Source: Artemisia argyi (taxonomy: Eukaryota > Streptophyta > Magnoliopsida > Asterales > Asteraceae). Taken from it: a stretch of 64,000 nt of DNA. Where the stretch lies: positions 141,007,106-141,071,105 of the forward strand of contig CM060698.1 in the NCBI GenBank assembly GCA_030686995.1. Reading direction: 5' to 3'. How positions within the stretch are numbered: position 1 is the first letter of the stretch; each line of letters opens with the position of its first letter. The translations under genes were made by a program, and so were the position numbers. Positions 36,286-49,328 of this stretch are shown here, piece after piece. The notes beneath the pieces are model-generated. The model was not told where the DNA came from and ran no database searches. It was given only the letters and a program-made list of their open reading frames with translations.

Positions 36286-36702
36286 TAATGACCACGCACG
36301 CGCGGTTTTTTTTTTTAAAAATTTTTGAATCATATATTTTTATTTATTAAAAAACAAATAATTTAATCTTTGTTTTGTTTGATTTATTATGTTTAATTAT
36401 AGTTTTTTATTATTAAAGATAATTATTTAAAAATTTTAATCCTATTATTAATTGTATCTTATATATATATTTTTATATTTATCATCTATATTTTTTGTAT
36501 TTATCTTCTACTTGTTTTATGGATAAATATAAAATGTTACCTAATAAGAAAATAATATTTTTTTTAAATAAAATTATTACTAAATAAGGTATGAATGCAT
36601 TTTTTTTAATGGAAAATTGCTAATAGGGATTTTGTTTTATTATATAAATTTACTATTCCCTTTTTTTTAAATAAACTCTCAAAAAGAAAGATATACATAC
36701 AA

Positions 36703-38156
36703 GGGAAATTTCCATATACACCCTATCTGTACAACTCCTCCACCCTAAATCCCTCACAAAATTTTGTTTTCTCCAAATACCCCAATGGGAGAAGGTCGCC
36801 TCTAAAATTTGGGCGGATAGTATAATATAGTGACATGTGTCCCTATACATGGCCCCATCATGTACCTTCATGGTACAACTCTCAATGTGTACTTCTTGGG
36901 CGACTGGACCCACATTTCTTAGACGACTTCATTATTTTGTCTTTTGTAAAAAATTTAATAATAGAGTTAATTATATTTTAGGTCCTTATAGTTTGATTGG
37001 TATTTCATTTTTAGTCACAATCTTTCTTTCCCTTTTATAAATAAAAACACATATACATTAAAAAACATATACACAAACACAAACACAAACACAAGCATAT
37101 ACATATCCATTTTCCAATCATCACCGAGACCCACCTTGTATACTCGTATGTACCAATCATCAACATTATATGGTGATGAAGAAACTGATACAACTGATGA
37201 TGCCATAGTTGCGTTATCATCCATTGTGTTCCACCCACTTATTCTAATCTGTTCCAATTCATCTACTACTTCGGTCATTGATGGCCTCATGTCTCTGTGA
37301 AAAGCCAAGCATCTAAACGCCAAATCAGCGACCTTGTATACTCGTATGTACCAATCATCACCGAGACCCACCACGTCCGACACCAACTACCACCCTGCCG
37401 CCGGATCCTCTATAACACGAATGGGTTTTTGCATATTTTGAGGTTTGTCTTTTTTTTTTTTCTTTTTTTTAATAGATCTATGTTTTTACATTGTAGATCT
37501 AAGTATTTTTTTCGTAGATCTAAGTTCTTTTTTCATAGATCTATGTCTCTTTTTTTTAATAAATCTTAGTAGCCGCTCCGGAATATTCTTACCTTTCCGG
37601 AATCTGCTTACTCATGCCTGAATCTGCTTTGACTCGCCGGAATCTACTTTGCCTCGCCGGAGATTCTTTTGTGTTTAGTTTTAAAACATTTTATTAAGCT
37701 TCTTGTGTAAATCTATAAAGATTTGTGTATATGTTTGTGTTTCTCAGATTTGTGTTTGTGTTTGGAAAATGGATATGCATATGTTTGTGTTTGTGTATAT
37801 ATTTTTGTGTGTATATGTGTTTTTATTTATAAAAGGGAAAGAAAGATTGTGACTAAAAATGAAATACCAATCAAACTATAAGGACCTAAAATATAATTAA
37901 CTCTATTATTAAATTTTTTACAAAAAGACAAGTCGCCCAAGAAATGTGGGTCCTAGTCACCCAAGAAGTACACATTGAGAGTTGTACCATGAAGGTACAT
38001 GATGGGGCCATGTATAGGGACACATGTCACTATATTATACTATCCGCCCAAATTTTAGAGGCGACCTTCTCTTATTGGGGTATTTGGAGAAAACAAAATT
38101 TTGTGGGGGATTTAGGGTGAAGGAGTTGTACAGATAGGGTGTATATGGATTTTCCC
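36703..38156. mobile_element. Pack-MULE (copy 2)
   Basis: 1454 bp. The better-preserved copy: both tips read GGGAAA...CCATATACACCC inward, and the 9-bp duplication TACATACAA is exact (36694-36702, 38157-38165). Long inverted repeats of about 390 bp flank the kinase fragment. Confidence 0.9.
37131..37386 (-). pseudogene. Captured receptor-kinase fragment (copy 2)
   Basis: Same cargo as at 7380-7651, with few changes (for example KVADLAFRCL for KVAELAFRCL). It has no catalytic motifs. It is a duplicate by descent of copy 1, not an independent capture. Confidence 0.75.
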
Positions 38157-38498
38157 TACATACAATAAGGAATACCGTACTATTTCACTTTATGTATTCA
38201 CTTTTTTAATCAATGTTAGGACCCCCAAATTAAATTAGCTCAAGTCCCAACCATTTATATCTTTCTTCTTCAATCTCAAAATTTAACCACCAGTTTGCCG
38301 GAAAAAGTTTTCTGATCTATTCATTCTACGTAATTTACTTTTATTTACTACATCATCATCAGTGAAAAGGCCGGTAAATCCATATTACTAGAAGCGTCAA
38401 ATCTAAAAAACTGATTTTTTACATAAAATTTCACAGCTCGCCGGGATTTTTCATGTGTGGCACGTGCCACACTTGGCCAAGCACTAGATCTGCCCCTG

Positions 38499-39613
38499 CA
38501 AATATCGCCTAAAAACGTTATTTATATTTTACGATCTTTGCTATATTTTGTTAACGACAAAATGTAAACTTTAGTTTCTAAGTAAAACATAATCTTAGTT
38601 TTAAAGACTTGCATAAACTAGACTTTTGCTACATTTTACATTTCATAAAACACAACACTTTTTATTTCTTAAAATAGAAATGTCACATCACATTTATGGC
38701 AAGTTTTGTCAATATACATTTATGGAAAGAAAGTGTGTTTAACTTACTATATGTTGCTTGCAAGTTTTGTGTTTGACTAGGTGTTATGAGATGTGACATT
38801 GTTTGGTTTGCAAGGTGTAATGAGACGTGACATTGTTTGGTTTGCAAGATTTATTGCAAAACCAACTGCAAGCCCGACAGAACCCTGGGGGTACACGGGC
38901 GGAACCCATCTGAGGGTTCCGCCGTATTCGCCAGGCCTGCAGAAGGCTTTGCTATAAATACTAAGCCACAAGTTGATTTTTGGCTTATCACTCTACATAA
39001 TATTTACACACATTCATTCATTCTTTCATCTAACCCTTTAACATTTCATATGTGAAGTTTCTTTTTGTATCAAAGAGATTCACTAGCTCATTAAAAGTAA
39101 CAAGTGTTCAACACAACGTTGCAAGACTTGTTAGCTTAGCATTGTGTAGACTTGTGTAGTTTACACTTCATTTGATTGTGTATTTTCAGTAGTGATCGGT
39201 TAGTATTTTAGTCCTCAAAATACAAAGTGTATCGGGAGTAGTTGTACCCTTGTAAAAGAACTAACGGGAGTGGTTGTACCCTTGCTAAAGAACTCGACAT
39301 CTAGCTTAGTGTCGGTAAAAGTATAAGCAACGTGTAAGGTTTTCTCCGCCGGTGAAAGGAGCTTGTTGACTAGTGAAAGAAACTCTTGAGTTGGATACTC
39401 GGGGCGTGGCCGTAGGGCAAGGAAAAAGAGTCCTTGTTGCCGAACCACGATAAATACTCGTGTTGTGGTTTGATCGTTTCTTTCATTTACTTGCATGCTA
39501 TATATTGTGTTTGTGTATACATCTTTGATCAAACGGAAAGTTTTAAAGCTAACTAAACAAGTTAAAAAGATTTTAAATGGTAAACTATTCAACCCCCCTT
39601 CTAGTTTTCCACA
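38499..39613 (+). repeat. LTR2 of copia array A (5' tip replaced by hAT)
   Basis: Runs from the hAT target duplication CAAATATC to CCACA and is followed by the primer-binding site ATTGGCATC. It contains a GGGCGGAACCC / GGGTTCCGCC inverted repeat near 38897-38923. It shares with LTR1 the duplicated segment near 39232-39290. Confidence 0.88.
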
Positions 39614-40271
39614 ATTGGCATCAAGAGCTACGTTACTCAAGCTTTTAAGATATATTGTGTTTTAAAACTTGAAACGATCCATGGATTTTGAAAATTACAA
39701 AGAAGGGCAATCTATGCAAAGACCACCACTTTTTGAAGCAAATGGTTTTATATATTGGAAAAATCGTTTTGAAACCTACATGAAATCTAAAGATATAGAT
39801 TTATGGTACATAATCATTGATGGTGATAACATAGTTACTAATATTAAAGATGATGATCAAAAGAAATTGATTGGTAAAAATAATGAAGCTAAAATGATGC
39901 TTTACAATGCTTTGCCTAAGAAAGAATATGAAAGAGTATTTATGTGTAAAACCGCCAAAGATATTTGGCAATCTTTAATTGTCACTCATCAAGGAAACTC
40001 ACAAGTTAAAGATAACAAAATTGATCTTTTTGTTCAACAATATGAACAATTTGTTATTTCCGAAGATGAGATTATTGATAATGCTTTTGCTAGGTTTAAC
40101 ACTATTATTACTTCACTTAAAGCACTTGATGAATCTTTTTGTAGTAAGAACTTTGTCAGGAAATTTCTTAGAGCACTCCATCCGATGTGGAGAGCAAAAG
40201 TGACGGCAATTGAAGAATCCAAAGATCTTTCAAGCATGTCACTTGACGAGCTAATTGGAAACCTCAAAGTT
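39614..40271 (+). pseudogene. Copia A gag, copy 2, first part
   Basis: ATG at 39681 ([10 protein letters not shown]). It covers the UBN2-type domain up to DELIGNLKV, where element B inserted after AAGTT at 40267-40271. The frame is open up to the insertion. The gene resumes at 51846 with the duplicated AAGTT and VHEMVMEKDS. Confidence 0.9.
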
Positions 40272-41364
40272 TGTTAATACAAATATCGCCTAAAAACGTT
40301 ATTTATATTTTACGGTCTTCGTTAAGTTTTGTTAACGACAAAATGTAAACTTTAGTTTTAAGCAAAACATATTCTTAGTTTTTAAGACTTGCATAAACAA
40401 GACTTTTGCTACATTTTACATTTCATAAAACATAACACAAGTTTATTTCTTAAATTAGAAATAGTCACATCACATTTATGGCAAGTTTTGTCATTATGTA
40501 TTTATGGCAAGTTATGTGTTTGACTTGCTTTCATGTTGCTTGCAAGTATCATGTTTGACTTACTTTAGGTGATGTGACATTGTTTGGTTGATAGAAGTTA
40601 TGAGACAAGACCTTGTTTGGTTTGAAGAGTAATTGCAAAAGCCTACTGCAGACCCGGCGGTACCCTGGGGGTACACGGGCGGAACCCATTTGAGGGTTCC
40701 GCCTGATCCGTCGAGCACACAGTTTGTTGTGCTATAAATACCAAGCCATAACTTGATTTTTGGCTACCATCTTGAGCTCATATTTTACACACACATACTC
40801 ATCCTTTCTTCTAACCCTTTTACCATTGTAAATGTGAAGTTTCCTTTTGTAGCAAAGAAGCTCACAAGGTCGTTTAAAGTTACAAGTTTTCAACACAACG
40901 TTGCAAGACTTGGTAGCTTAGTATTGTGTAAACTAGTATTGTTTACGCGTCATTTGTTTGTGTATATTCTGAAGTGAGTGGTTAGTATTTTAGTCCTCAA
41001 AATACAAAGAGTGTTGGGAGTTGTTGTACCCTTGTAAAAGAACTCGATATCTAGCTTTGTGTCGGTAAAAGTATAAGCGACGTGTAAGGTTTTCTCCGCC
41101 GGTGAAAGGAGCTTGTTGACTAGTGAAAGAAACTCTCGAGTTGGATACTCGGGGCGTAGACGTAGGGCAAGGAAAAAGAGTCCTTGTAGCCGAACCACGA
41201 TAAATACTCGTGTTGTGGTTTGATCGTTTCTTTCCTTTACTTGCATGTTATATATTGTGTTTGTGCATATATCTTTGATCAAACGGAAAGTTTCAAAGCT
41301 AACTAAACAAGTTAAAAAGATTTTAAAACGCTAAACTATTCAACCCCCCTTCTAGTTTTCCACA
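40272..41364 (+). repeat. 5' LTR of element B
   Basis: 1093 bp. A GC-rich inverted repeat, GGCGGAACCC-6 nt-GGGTTCCGCC, sits at 40678-40703. GTGCTATAAATACC, a TATA box, follows about 27 bp later near 40730, so the repeat lies in the core promoter of U3. A conserved block TTTTCTCCGCCGGTGAAAGGAG lies near 41090. Confidence 0.94.
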
Positions 41365-41431
41365 ATTGGCATCAAGAGCTACGTTACTCAAGCTTTTAAA
41401 ATATATTGTGTTTTAAAACTTGAAACGATCC

Positions 41432-43306
41432 ATGGATTTTGAAAATTACAAAGAAGGGCAATCTATGCAAAGACCACCACTCTTTGAAGCAAATGGTTTT
41501 ATCTATTGGAAAAACCGTTTTGAAACTTACGTGAAATCTAAAGATATAGATTTATGGTATATAATTGTTGATGGTGATAACGTAGTTACTAACATTAAAG
41601 ATGATGATCAAAAGAAATTAATAGGTAAAAATAATGAAGCTAAAATGATGCTTTACAACGCTTTGCCTAAGAAAGAATATGAAAGAGTCTTTTTGTGTAA
41701 AACCGCCAAAGATATTTGGCAATCTTTAATTGTCACTCATCAAGGAAATTCACAAGTTAAAGATAACAAAATTGATCTTCTTGTTCAACAATATGAACAA
41801 TTTGTTATTACCGAAGATGAGATTATTGATAATGCTTTTGCTAGGTTTAACACTATTATTACTTCACTTAAAGCACTTGATGAATCTTTTTGTAGTAAGA
41901 ACTTTGTCAGGAAATTTCTTAGAGCACTCCATCCGAAGTGGAGAGCAAAAGTGACGGCAATTGAAGAATCCAAAGATCTTTCAAGCATGTCACTTGATGA
42001 GCTTATTGGAAACCTCAAAGTTCATGAAATGGTAATGGAAAAAGATTCGGAACTAGTTAGAGGTAAGAAAGAAAAAGTTAAGTCCATTGCCTTGAAAGCT
42101 AGAGTCCAATCAAGTGATGATGAAGAATCTACTTCGGATAGTGATGATGAGGAATATGCTATGGCCGTGAGAGACTTCAAGAGGTTCTTTCGTAGGCGAG
42201 GGAAGTTTGTTAGGCAACCCAAAGATGACAAGAAAAACTTCCGGAAAGATCGTGACGATCGAAAAGGAAAAGTTGAAAGAAAATGTTATCGGTGTGGAGA
42301 CACAAGTCATCTTATAGGAGAATGTCCAAAACCACCCAAGAGCAAACCTCAACAAGCTTTTGTGGGCGGTGCTTGGAGTGACTATGAAGGAGATGATGAT
42401 GAGCCAAAGAATGATGATATTGCTCTCATGGCTCACAACTCAAATGAGGTACTCTCCGACTCATCTTACTCCTCTATAGATGATGATACTTTACAAAATG
42501 AATATAACAAACTTTGTGAACTAAGCTTAAAAATCATAAACAAAAACAAATTTTTGAAAACTAAAAAGGAGTTTTTAGAAAATGAAGTTTATGAATTAAA
42601 AGAAAAAGCTAAAAGATTAGAAAAGAGTAAAGGTATTGACACCGCATGCAAATCATGTGAAGAACTTAAACTTGAAGTTGAAAAACTTAAAATTACTCAA
42701 AATGATCTAATCAAACAAACCACAAAGTTCAAAAAGTTCGATAAGAGCATTTCATGTGCGGATGAAATAATGAAACTTCAAAAGTCACCGTTTGATAAAA
42801 CAGGTCTAGGTTTCAGGAAAGTAGAAACCGTTAAGGAACAAACGAAACAAGAAAAGAACACACATGAAACAAACAAAAATGCTACAGCAGCCCGCGGACC
42901 AGACGGAACCCAGATTAGGGTTCCGCCCGTTGGCCCCTAGGGTTCCGCCTGGACTGCTGCAGCAGTTACTCCATCCACATCGGATCGTTCTAAATTTGTT
43001 AAAGTTACATATAAAAATGGAACCAAACCTGCCTTTAAAACTGGAGTAGGACTTAGTAAAAATGAATTTAGAGCTAAGACTACTCAACCAAGACCTAAGA
43101 CTCCAATTCCCAAACGCCCCTTTCCAAAGAGCAACTTCAATGCTCGATCAAACTACCAACATGTTTGGAACCAAAAGACTCCTAGACATTACCAAACCTC
43201 AAATTACATGCCATGGAACCCTTATGCTCTATTTTCATATTTGGGAAAAATTAATGGTATGCTTAACCAAAATGGACCCATGAGAAATTGGGGACCAAAT
43301 GTTTGA
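41432..43306 (+). CDS. Gag of element B, one in-frame stop
   Basis: ATG at 41432 gives [10 protein letters not shown]; an upstream TTG is not needed. The UBN2-type Gag domain spans residues about 15-200, the acidic stretch (SSDDEESTSDSDDEE) about 225-240, and the CX2CX4HX4C finger (CYRCGDTSHLIGEC) about 285-300. A long Lys/Glu coiled coil (about 365-440) follows, then a Pro/Lys-rich tail. A TAG at 42938-42940 interrupts it inside the GC-rich inverted-repeat zone, where the copies at 35960 and 52762 have a sense codon. In frame, the protein otherwise continues to TGA at 43304-43306. Gag would form virus-like particles in the cytoplasm. Confidence 0.88.
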
Positions 43307-43324
43307 GTGTTTTTCGTAAAATAG

Positions 43325-46300
43325 GTGTGCCTCAAAGTTTGTTTGGATCCGGATGAATGGATCAAGGATAGCGGCTGTTCAAGGCACATGACGGGTAATA
43401 AAAGCCTCTTCTCTACATATCATAAATGTGATAGAGGTAATGTTACGTTTGGTAGTAATGCTAAGAGCAAAATCATCGGAAAAGGTACAATCTCTCATGA
43501 CTCCCTTTCTATAGATGATGTTGCTCATGTTGATAACTTAGGATTTAATCTTCTTAGTATTAGTCAACTTTGTCGTAATAAGTATAATGTCCTCTTTAGT
43601 GAAAACGGTAGTAAAATACTTAAAGATGGTATAACCATAGCCAAAGGTGTCCTTAAGAACAACGTATACGTCATGAAGTTGGATTCAACATCTAGAGACA
43701 AACTTTGTCTTACCTCATTAGATGAATCTTCAACTTTATGGCATAGACGTTTAGGACACGCTAACATGAGACTAATCCAAAACCTCTCCTCCAAAGACTT
43801 AGTTCGAAACCTACCCAAGTTGAAATATGACCAACACTTTTGTGATGCTTGCAAAGTCAGTAAACAAGTCCATAGTAGCCATAAGGCTAAAAACTTGGTG
43901 TCTACGTCTAGGTGTCTAGAACTTTTACATATGGACTTATTTGGTTCATCCGCTATACAAAGTTATGGATGTAACTTCTATACTTTGGTCATAGTTGATG
44001 ATTACTCACGTTATACTTGGACTAAGTTTTTGAAAAGTAAAAATGAAGCTTTTGATAAATTTGAAATTCTAAGTAAGAAAATTCAAAATCAAGTAGGATC
44101 TAATATTGTGTCTATTAGAACGGATCACGGTCGTGAATTTGATAATGAATTTCAATTTGGAAAATTTTGTGATAATAATGGAATTACTCATAACCTTTCG
44201 GCTCCACGTACTCCTCAATCTAATGGTGTAGTAGAACGTAAAAACCGGACATTACAAGAGATGAGTAGAACAATGCTTAATGAACAAACTATTCCACAAA
44301 AGTTTTGGTGTAATGCCGTTGACACATCAACGTACATTTTAAATCGAGTCCTAATTAGACGATTTTTGAATAAAACACCTTATGAACTTTATAGAGGTAA
44401 AAAGCCTACATTAGGATACTTTAGAGTGTTTGGGAGTAAATGCTTCATTCTTAACACCAAGGATTATCTCACCAAATTTGACCCAAAGTCTTATGAAGGT
44501 GTATTCCTTGGATATTCACAAAATAGTAAAGCTTACATTGTTTTAAACAAGGAAACCTTAAGAGTCGAGGAATCGTTGAACGTAACATTTGACGAAAGTC
44601 CACCTCCCTCTAAGACATCACCTTTGGTAGATGATGACTTAGTTGAAAGCCAAGCAATTGAAAGTCAAGAAATCTTAGATAATGACAAGGAAGATGAACT
44701 ATTAAACAAAGAACTTGTTAATGTCAAAGAATCTAAAAGTCATCCATTAGATAGTGTCATAGGAAACATTAACGAAAGAACACTTAGATCAAAAGTCCAA
44801 AATGAAAGCAACTACTTTTGTTTCGTGTCAACCATTGAACCTAAAAACGTTAATGAAGCCATTAAAGATGAATCTTGGGTAATTGCAATGCAAGAAGAAT
44901 TAAACCAATTTGTTAGGAATGATGTATGGACATTAGTTCCTCAACCAAAGAGTCAAACAATAATTGGAACGAAATGGGTTTTTCGTAATAAAATGGATGA
45001 AAATGGAATTGTGTCTAGAAACAAAGCTAGGCTAGTAGCACAAGGATATAATCAACAAGAAGGCATTGACTACGATGAAACTTTTGCTCCGGTAGCTAGG
45101 CTCGAGTCAATTAGGATATTACTTGCTTATGTGTGTGCACATAATTTTAAACTTTTTCAAATGGACGTCAAAAGTGCATTTCTAAACGGAGTCATTAATG
45201 AAGAAGTGTATGTTGCTCAACCACCGGGCTTCATCAATTTTGAAAAACCTAATTATGTTTACAAACTTAAAAAGGCTCTTTACGGACTTAAGCAAGCTCC
45301 AAAAGCATGGTATGATCGACTTAAAACCTTCTTAGTTGACCATAAGTACACCATGGGCTTAGTTGATAATACTCTCTTCACTAAGAAGAAAGATTCACAT
45401 ATTATCATAGTCCAAATCTATGTTGATGACATTATATTTGGATCAACTTGTCAAGAACTATGTGTGGATTTCTCAAAAATCATGCATGACGAGTTTGAAA
45501 TGAGTATGATGGGAGAACTCAACTTTTTCTTAGGACTCCAAATTAAACAACTTGAAGATGGTATCTTCTTTAACCAATCTAAATACATTAAGGACATGCT
45601 TAAGAAATTTGGATTAGAAGATTCGAAACATATCAAAACTCCCATGTCTACGGAAACTAAACTCACCAAGGATGAGGAAAGTGAATCCGTAGATAGCACT
45701 AAATATAGAGGTATGATTGGTAGTCTACTTTACCTTACGGCTAGTAGACCCGACATTATGTTTAGTGTTTGTCTATGTGCTCGTTTTCAAGAAGATCCTA
45801 AAACTACCCATCTTGAAGCCGTCAAAAGGATATTTAGGTATATTAAGGGCACTACACATTTAGGTTTATGGTATCCCAAAGGAACGGGAATAGACACCAT
45901 AGTGTATGCCGACTCGGATCATGCCGGTGACTATGTCGATAGAAAAAGCACAAGTGGTATTTGTACTTTTGTTGGACATTGTCTCTCCTCATGGTTCTCT
46001 AAGAAGCAAACGGCTCTTGCTATCTCAACAACGGAAGCCGAGTACGTTTCGGCCGGAAAGGCATGTCAACAAGCTCTTTGGATGAAGCAAGCTCTTGTCG
46101 ACTACGAAATTCAACTCAACGACATCACAATTCTTTGTGACAACAAAGGTGCCATTGATCTCAGCAAAAACCCGGTTCAACATGCTCGTACCAAACATAT
46201 TGAAATCCATCATCATTTCCTTCGTGACAACGTTCAAATAGGAAATATCTCAATTGAGAAAGTTTCTTTCGAAGACAACATAGCCGACATCCTCACCAAA

Positions 46301-46366
46301 CCTCTTAAACGTGAACCTTTTAACCTTCTTAGGCTAGGCTTAGGACTCATGGAACCAACACTGTAG
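43325..46366 (+). CDS. Pol polyprotein of element B: protease, integrase, RT, RNase H
   Basis: One open frame of 1013 codons with every catalytic motif present. Protease: [10 protein letters not shown] (about residues 17-26). GAG-pre-integrase zinc finger: [10 protein letters not shown] then CDACKVSK. Integrase core: [17 protein letters not shown] and NGVVERKNR give the D, D, E triad. [34 protein letters not shown] and YVDDIIFGS. RNase [20 protein letters not shown] and CDNKGAIDL. It ends MEPTL at TAG 46366. It is in the same frame as gag, but TGA 43304 and TAG 43322 lie between them and no ATG begins it, so expression must use readthrough, reinitiation or splicing. It is the most complete polymerase in the window. 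Confidence 0.95.
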   Translation: MCLKVCLDPDEWIKDSGCSRHMTGNKSLFSTYHKCDRGNVTFGSNAKSKIIGKGTISHDSLSIDDVAHVDNLGFNLLSISQLCRNKYNVLFSENGSKILKDGITIAKGVLKNNVYVMKLDSTSRDKLCLTSLDESSTLWHRRLGHANMRLIQNLSSKDLVRNLPKLKYDQHFCDACKVSKQVHSSHKAKNLVSTSRCLELLHMDLFGSSAIQSYGCNFYTLVIVDDYSRYTWTKFLKSKNEAFDKFEILSKKIQNQVGSNIVSIRTDHGREFDNEFQFGKFCDNNGITHNLSAPRTPQSNGVVERKNRTLQEMSRTMLNEQTIPQKFWCNAVDTSTYILNRVLIRRFLNKTPYELYRGKKPTLGYFRVFGSKCFILNTKDYLTKFDPKSYEGVFLGYSQNSKAYIVLNKETLRVEESLNVTFDESPPPSKTSPLVDDDLVESQAIESQEILDNDKEDELLNKELVNVKESKSHPLDSVIGNINERTLRSKVQNESNYFCFVSTIEPKNVNEAIKDESWVIAMQEELNQFVRNDVWTLVPQPKSQTIIGTKWVFRNKMDENGIVSRNKARLVAQGYNQQEGIDYDETFAPVARLESIRILLAYVCAHNFKLFQMDVKSAFLNGVINEEVYVAQPPGFINFEKPNYVYKLKKALYGLKQAPKAWYDRLKTFLVDHKYTMGLVDNTLFTKKKDSHIIIVQIYVDDIIFGSTCQELCVDFSKIMHDEFEMSMMGELNFFLGLQIKQLEDGIFFNQSKYIKDMLKKFGLEDSKHIKTPMSTETKLTKDEESESVDSTKYRGMIGSLLYLTASRPDIMFSVCLCARFQEDPKTTHLEAVKRIFRYIKGTTHLGLWYPKGTGIDTIVYADSDHAGDYVDRKSTSGICTFVGHCLSSWFSKKQTALAISTTEAEYVSAGKACQQALWMKQALVDYEIQLNDITILCDNKGAIDLSKNPVQHARTKHIEIHHHFLRDNVQIGNISIEKVSFEDNIADILTKPLKREPFNLLRLGLGLMEPTL

Positions 46367-47208
46367 TTCTGTACATTAGACAAAAATCACAAAAATCAAA
46401 ACAAATCCATAACCATTTTTCTCAGCAGGGTCGGCGGAACCCTGAGACATAACGGACGGAACCCAAATTTGGGATCCGCCGTGTCCGCCGACCTGCAGAA
46501 CCTATACATTTGTTTATATTAAACCAAACACCCATTATCTCATACCACAACTTCCAAAACTGTTACTATTCACCATTCCTCTCATCCATACCCACGAAAT
46601 TTTGGTCTTCCATTCAATCACATTACTAATCCATCATCATTGTAAGTATTCTAAACTTGATTACAATCCTGATCTGAGTCTAGGAATTCTACTTTTGCAC
46701 AAAAACAAAAACTTGGGGTTATACATTAAACTTAACAAACTCATGCATAAAAATTAGGTGTTTAACAAAACTAATCATGTTTCCCATAGTTAGGAAGTGC
46801 ATTCTTAATTAGTATAAACATGCTTGCTAAACCACCCCATGTCAAATTTTTGCAAAAATTTCTCACAAGTAGGACAAATATTTTTTCGTCTCACATTGAG
46901 AATACAAAATCAAAACGTTATGTTCAAAACATCACTTGCATAATGTCTCTTGAATGCTAAAGGGAATACATAATCAATATGTATTTTCGGGTACATTCAA
47001 ATGAAGCTACATTGAACTACGAGTGTTTGGGTTATCTTTTGTTTTTATAACAAAACTTGCATTATAAAACGCTTTTGATGCATCAAAATGAGTCAAGATA
47101 ACCGCACCTCTACATAGTTTTCATATAGGCACACACTAGAACATTCACATTATAATAAGTAGTTTACTTAAACTAAAATGTGAAAATTTTGTTGTTCTAG
47201 GTATCATC
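46367..47208 (+). other. Noncoding gap between pol and ORF3 of element B
   Basis: 842 bp without a gene. Near its start (46433-46480) it holds a GC-rich repeat: GGCGGAACCC, then a 26-bp near-palindrome GACGGAACCCAAA / TTTGGGATCCGCC. The rest is AT-rich and ends just before the ATG of ORF3 with TTGTTCTAG, a plausible splice acceptor. Confidence 0.6.
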
Positions 47209-48318
47209 ATGCCTCCTCTAACCCACTACGACCATAAGGACACAATCAAGTACCTACCAAAACACCACAAAACCAAAGGTCTTACCTCAAACCAAGTCAA
47301 CATTTTCAAAGCCTTAGAAAAACACTATGTCCATGAGGGTAGAACCATTGACCCATCTTTCCTAGAAGGCACAAACCTTTATGCCGAATTCTCCGCAATC
47401 AACTTTGAGTGTCTTTTGACCATCGACGAGCCTATTTGTCCTAGATTCATCCTAGAACTCTATGCTTCCGTCACTCTCTCCACGGGTGAATATGATTTCT
47501 TATCCGTCAACTTTAGGGTTAGTGGTAATCATTACTCCTTCACTTTAGAAGAGTTTGCTCAAATCTTAGGGGTCCCAAACCAAGGTACTTGCCTCTACTC
47601 CGATTTGCACTCCCTCTCAACCCTTGACACCCTTGATGACCGTTTCCATCCCTATGACACCCCTCTTGTGTCAAAAGATGTTCTTCGTAACCACCTTTTT
47701 GTTAGGACAACCAACACTAGGAGAACCCGTGCGGGAAATGAGGTTGAAAAGGATCCATATGGAATGGAACTTAATGAACTCTTGCCCCAATTCAAGAAAT
47801 GGGAGGAAGTCCTTAGAGCCAATGTTATAAGCACCATAGGAAACCGAGACCATATCAATCTTTGCCTATGCTACATGCTCTACTCTTTGTCCACTAGGCA
47901 ACCTTTCAATCTTGCTTACTACATGGCTTAGAGAATGGCCGACATTCCCGTGCATGGCACAACGGCTATGCCGTATGGAATGCTCTTGACCCGTCTCTTT
48001 AGGTTCATTTCACCCATTCTACCAACTCCTTACCGTCTTCGTCTTGACTACTCTCTCATCCCACATACCTTTGTCCCACTTAGTGATAAGAGAATGTACA
48101 AGGCCCAAGGAAAACGCCCTCATCCTCCTACCTCCTCTTCATCTTCCTCCATGAGTGAAGATGATAATTTGCCAAACTCTAGGCTCCCACCCCTAGAATA
48201 CCACTCTCAACTTCCGACTATTGCAAATGAATCGGAAGAATTCAAGCAAACTAAGGGGATGTTCAAAAACCTCGGGAGATTCCTTGGAAAGATGAAGAAG
48301 AAGCTCGACAACCAATGA
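47209..48318 (+). CDS. Post-pol ORF3 of element B, one in-frame TAG
   Basis: Starts MPPLTHYDHKDTIKYLPKHH; 370 codons in one frame, broken only by TAG 47929-47931 (after NLAYYMA). It lies where Sireviruses have their 'envelope-like' gene. I see no signal peptide or clear membrane span, so an envelope role is not supported. Residues 80-130 (RFILELYASVTLSTGEYDFL, FTLEEFAQILGVP) resemble the plant 'putative transposon protein' domain found in other retroelement ORFs (from memory). The tail has a Ser run and a Lys-rich end (GKMKKKLDNQ). A splice acceptor-like TTCTAG just upstream would suit a spliced subgenomic RNA. Function is unknown. Confidence 0.65.
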
Positions 48319-49328
48319 GTGCGGGTGTGTTAGGAGTGTTTGGCACAAGGTGCTTTTGGAACAATTTGGTAGTTTAAACAATATTTGTGATGTATTTGTG
48401 TGTTAGTACAATGTTTGATACACTATGGAACATGTTTTAACTAACAATGTTGCAGGAAGACAACTTTTGGCAAGTTGTCAAATTTTCATGATTATCAAAT
48501 TTTCACTAAGTTTAGTGAATTTCGCTAGCCCCCGGTCAAAGTCTTATGATATGAGTGTCTACATCTCTAATTTTTGTATTTCCTAACCAGATATGAATTA
48601 TATTTTTGGTTTTAGGACTTTTCGAAAAATTTGAAAATCGTCTCGCGGGTTTAAAACGCATACCGTCTGATTTTTCAGTGCTGGCGGATCAGGCGGATCC
48701 CAAATTTGGGTTCCGCCCGTGCAAAATCTGGGTAACCCAGGTTTGGCCCAGCGGACCAGACGGAACCCTCATTTGGGTTCCGCCTGTGTATTCCCAGGGT
48801 ACCGCCAGTAGCCTGCAGACTTTTTATTTATTTTTTATTTTTTCTTTTCAACATTTCAACATCCAAACACCAAAATCCAATCCTCTTAGCTAGAAATCCA
48901 TTACTTTCAATGTGTTTAGCTTACTAAGGTACTTAGCATTCCTTAGAACTCACCCAAACCCATTTCCCGCCAAAATTCAAAAATAGCCATAACCACCTCA
49001 AGTCTCCTTCACACATAAAGGAAGGATCCCTTTTAAAGGCTCCTTGAAATCCCTGAGATTTTTCCATCAAACAAATTCACCAAAACCACTAAGCATTTAG
49101 TGCAAAACTTGTCTTCTTACTTCACCATTTTCATTGGATTGACTTCCATGACTTGACAACCCACATTTAGTTTTCCAAATCATTAGGAACCACCATTTTT
49201 GTATGGCCTTACATCAAATCCAAACACTTCTTCTCACAAACCTTCATCACTATAAATTAAACCATTCTCAACACTCTCAAACCACACCTTCTTCATCACA
49301 AATTCTGAAACTTTGAACCATTTTAACA
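48319..49328 (+). other. Gap between ORF3 and ORF4 of element B
   Basis: About 1 kb with no credible coding frame. It contains two GC-rich inverted repeats, at 48692-48717 (GGCGGATCCCAAA / TTTGGGTTCCGCC) and 48759-48784 (GACGGAACCC-6 nt-GGGTTCCGCC). Between them is a smaller one, TGGGTAACCCA (about 48730-48740). Confidence 0.6.

Larger units (their letters stand above)
36281..38498. mobile_element. hAT element (copy 2), left end deleted
   Basis: It matches 6569-8762 with few differences and ends ...TAGATCTGCCCCTG, followed by CAAATATC and the rest of the copia LTR exactly as in copy 1. Its left about 213 bp, the start of LTR2 and the end of internal unit 1 are gone. The junction shows the 5-base microhomology AGTTA (36281-36285), shared by copia (GAACAAGTTA) and hAT (CTACTAGTTA) text. 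It contains the second Pack-MULE. Confidence 0.88.

Noticed and set aside
39215..39640. Minus-strand frames of 110-141 codons repeated at 33998, 39215, 40950 and 51431
   Set aside because: They lie inside the copia LTRs opposite the transcription direction and recur because the LTR recurs. No domain is seen.
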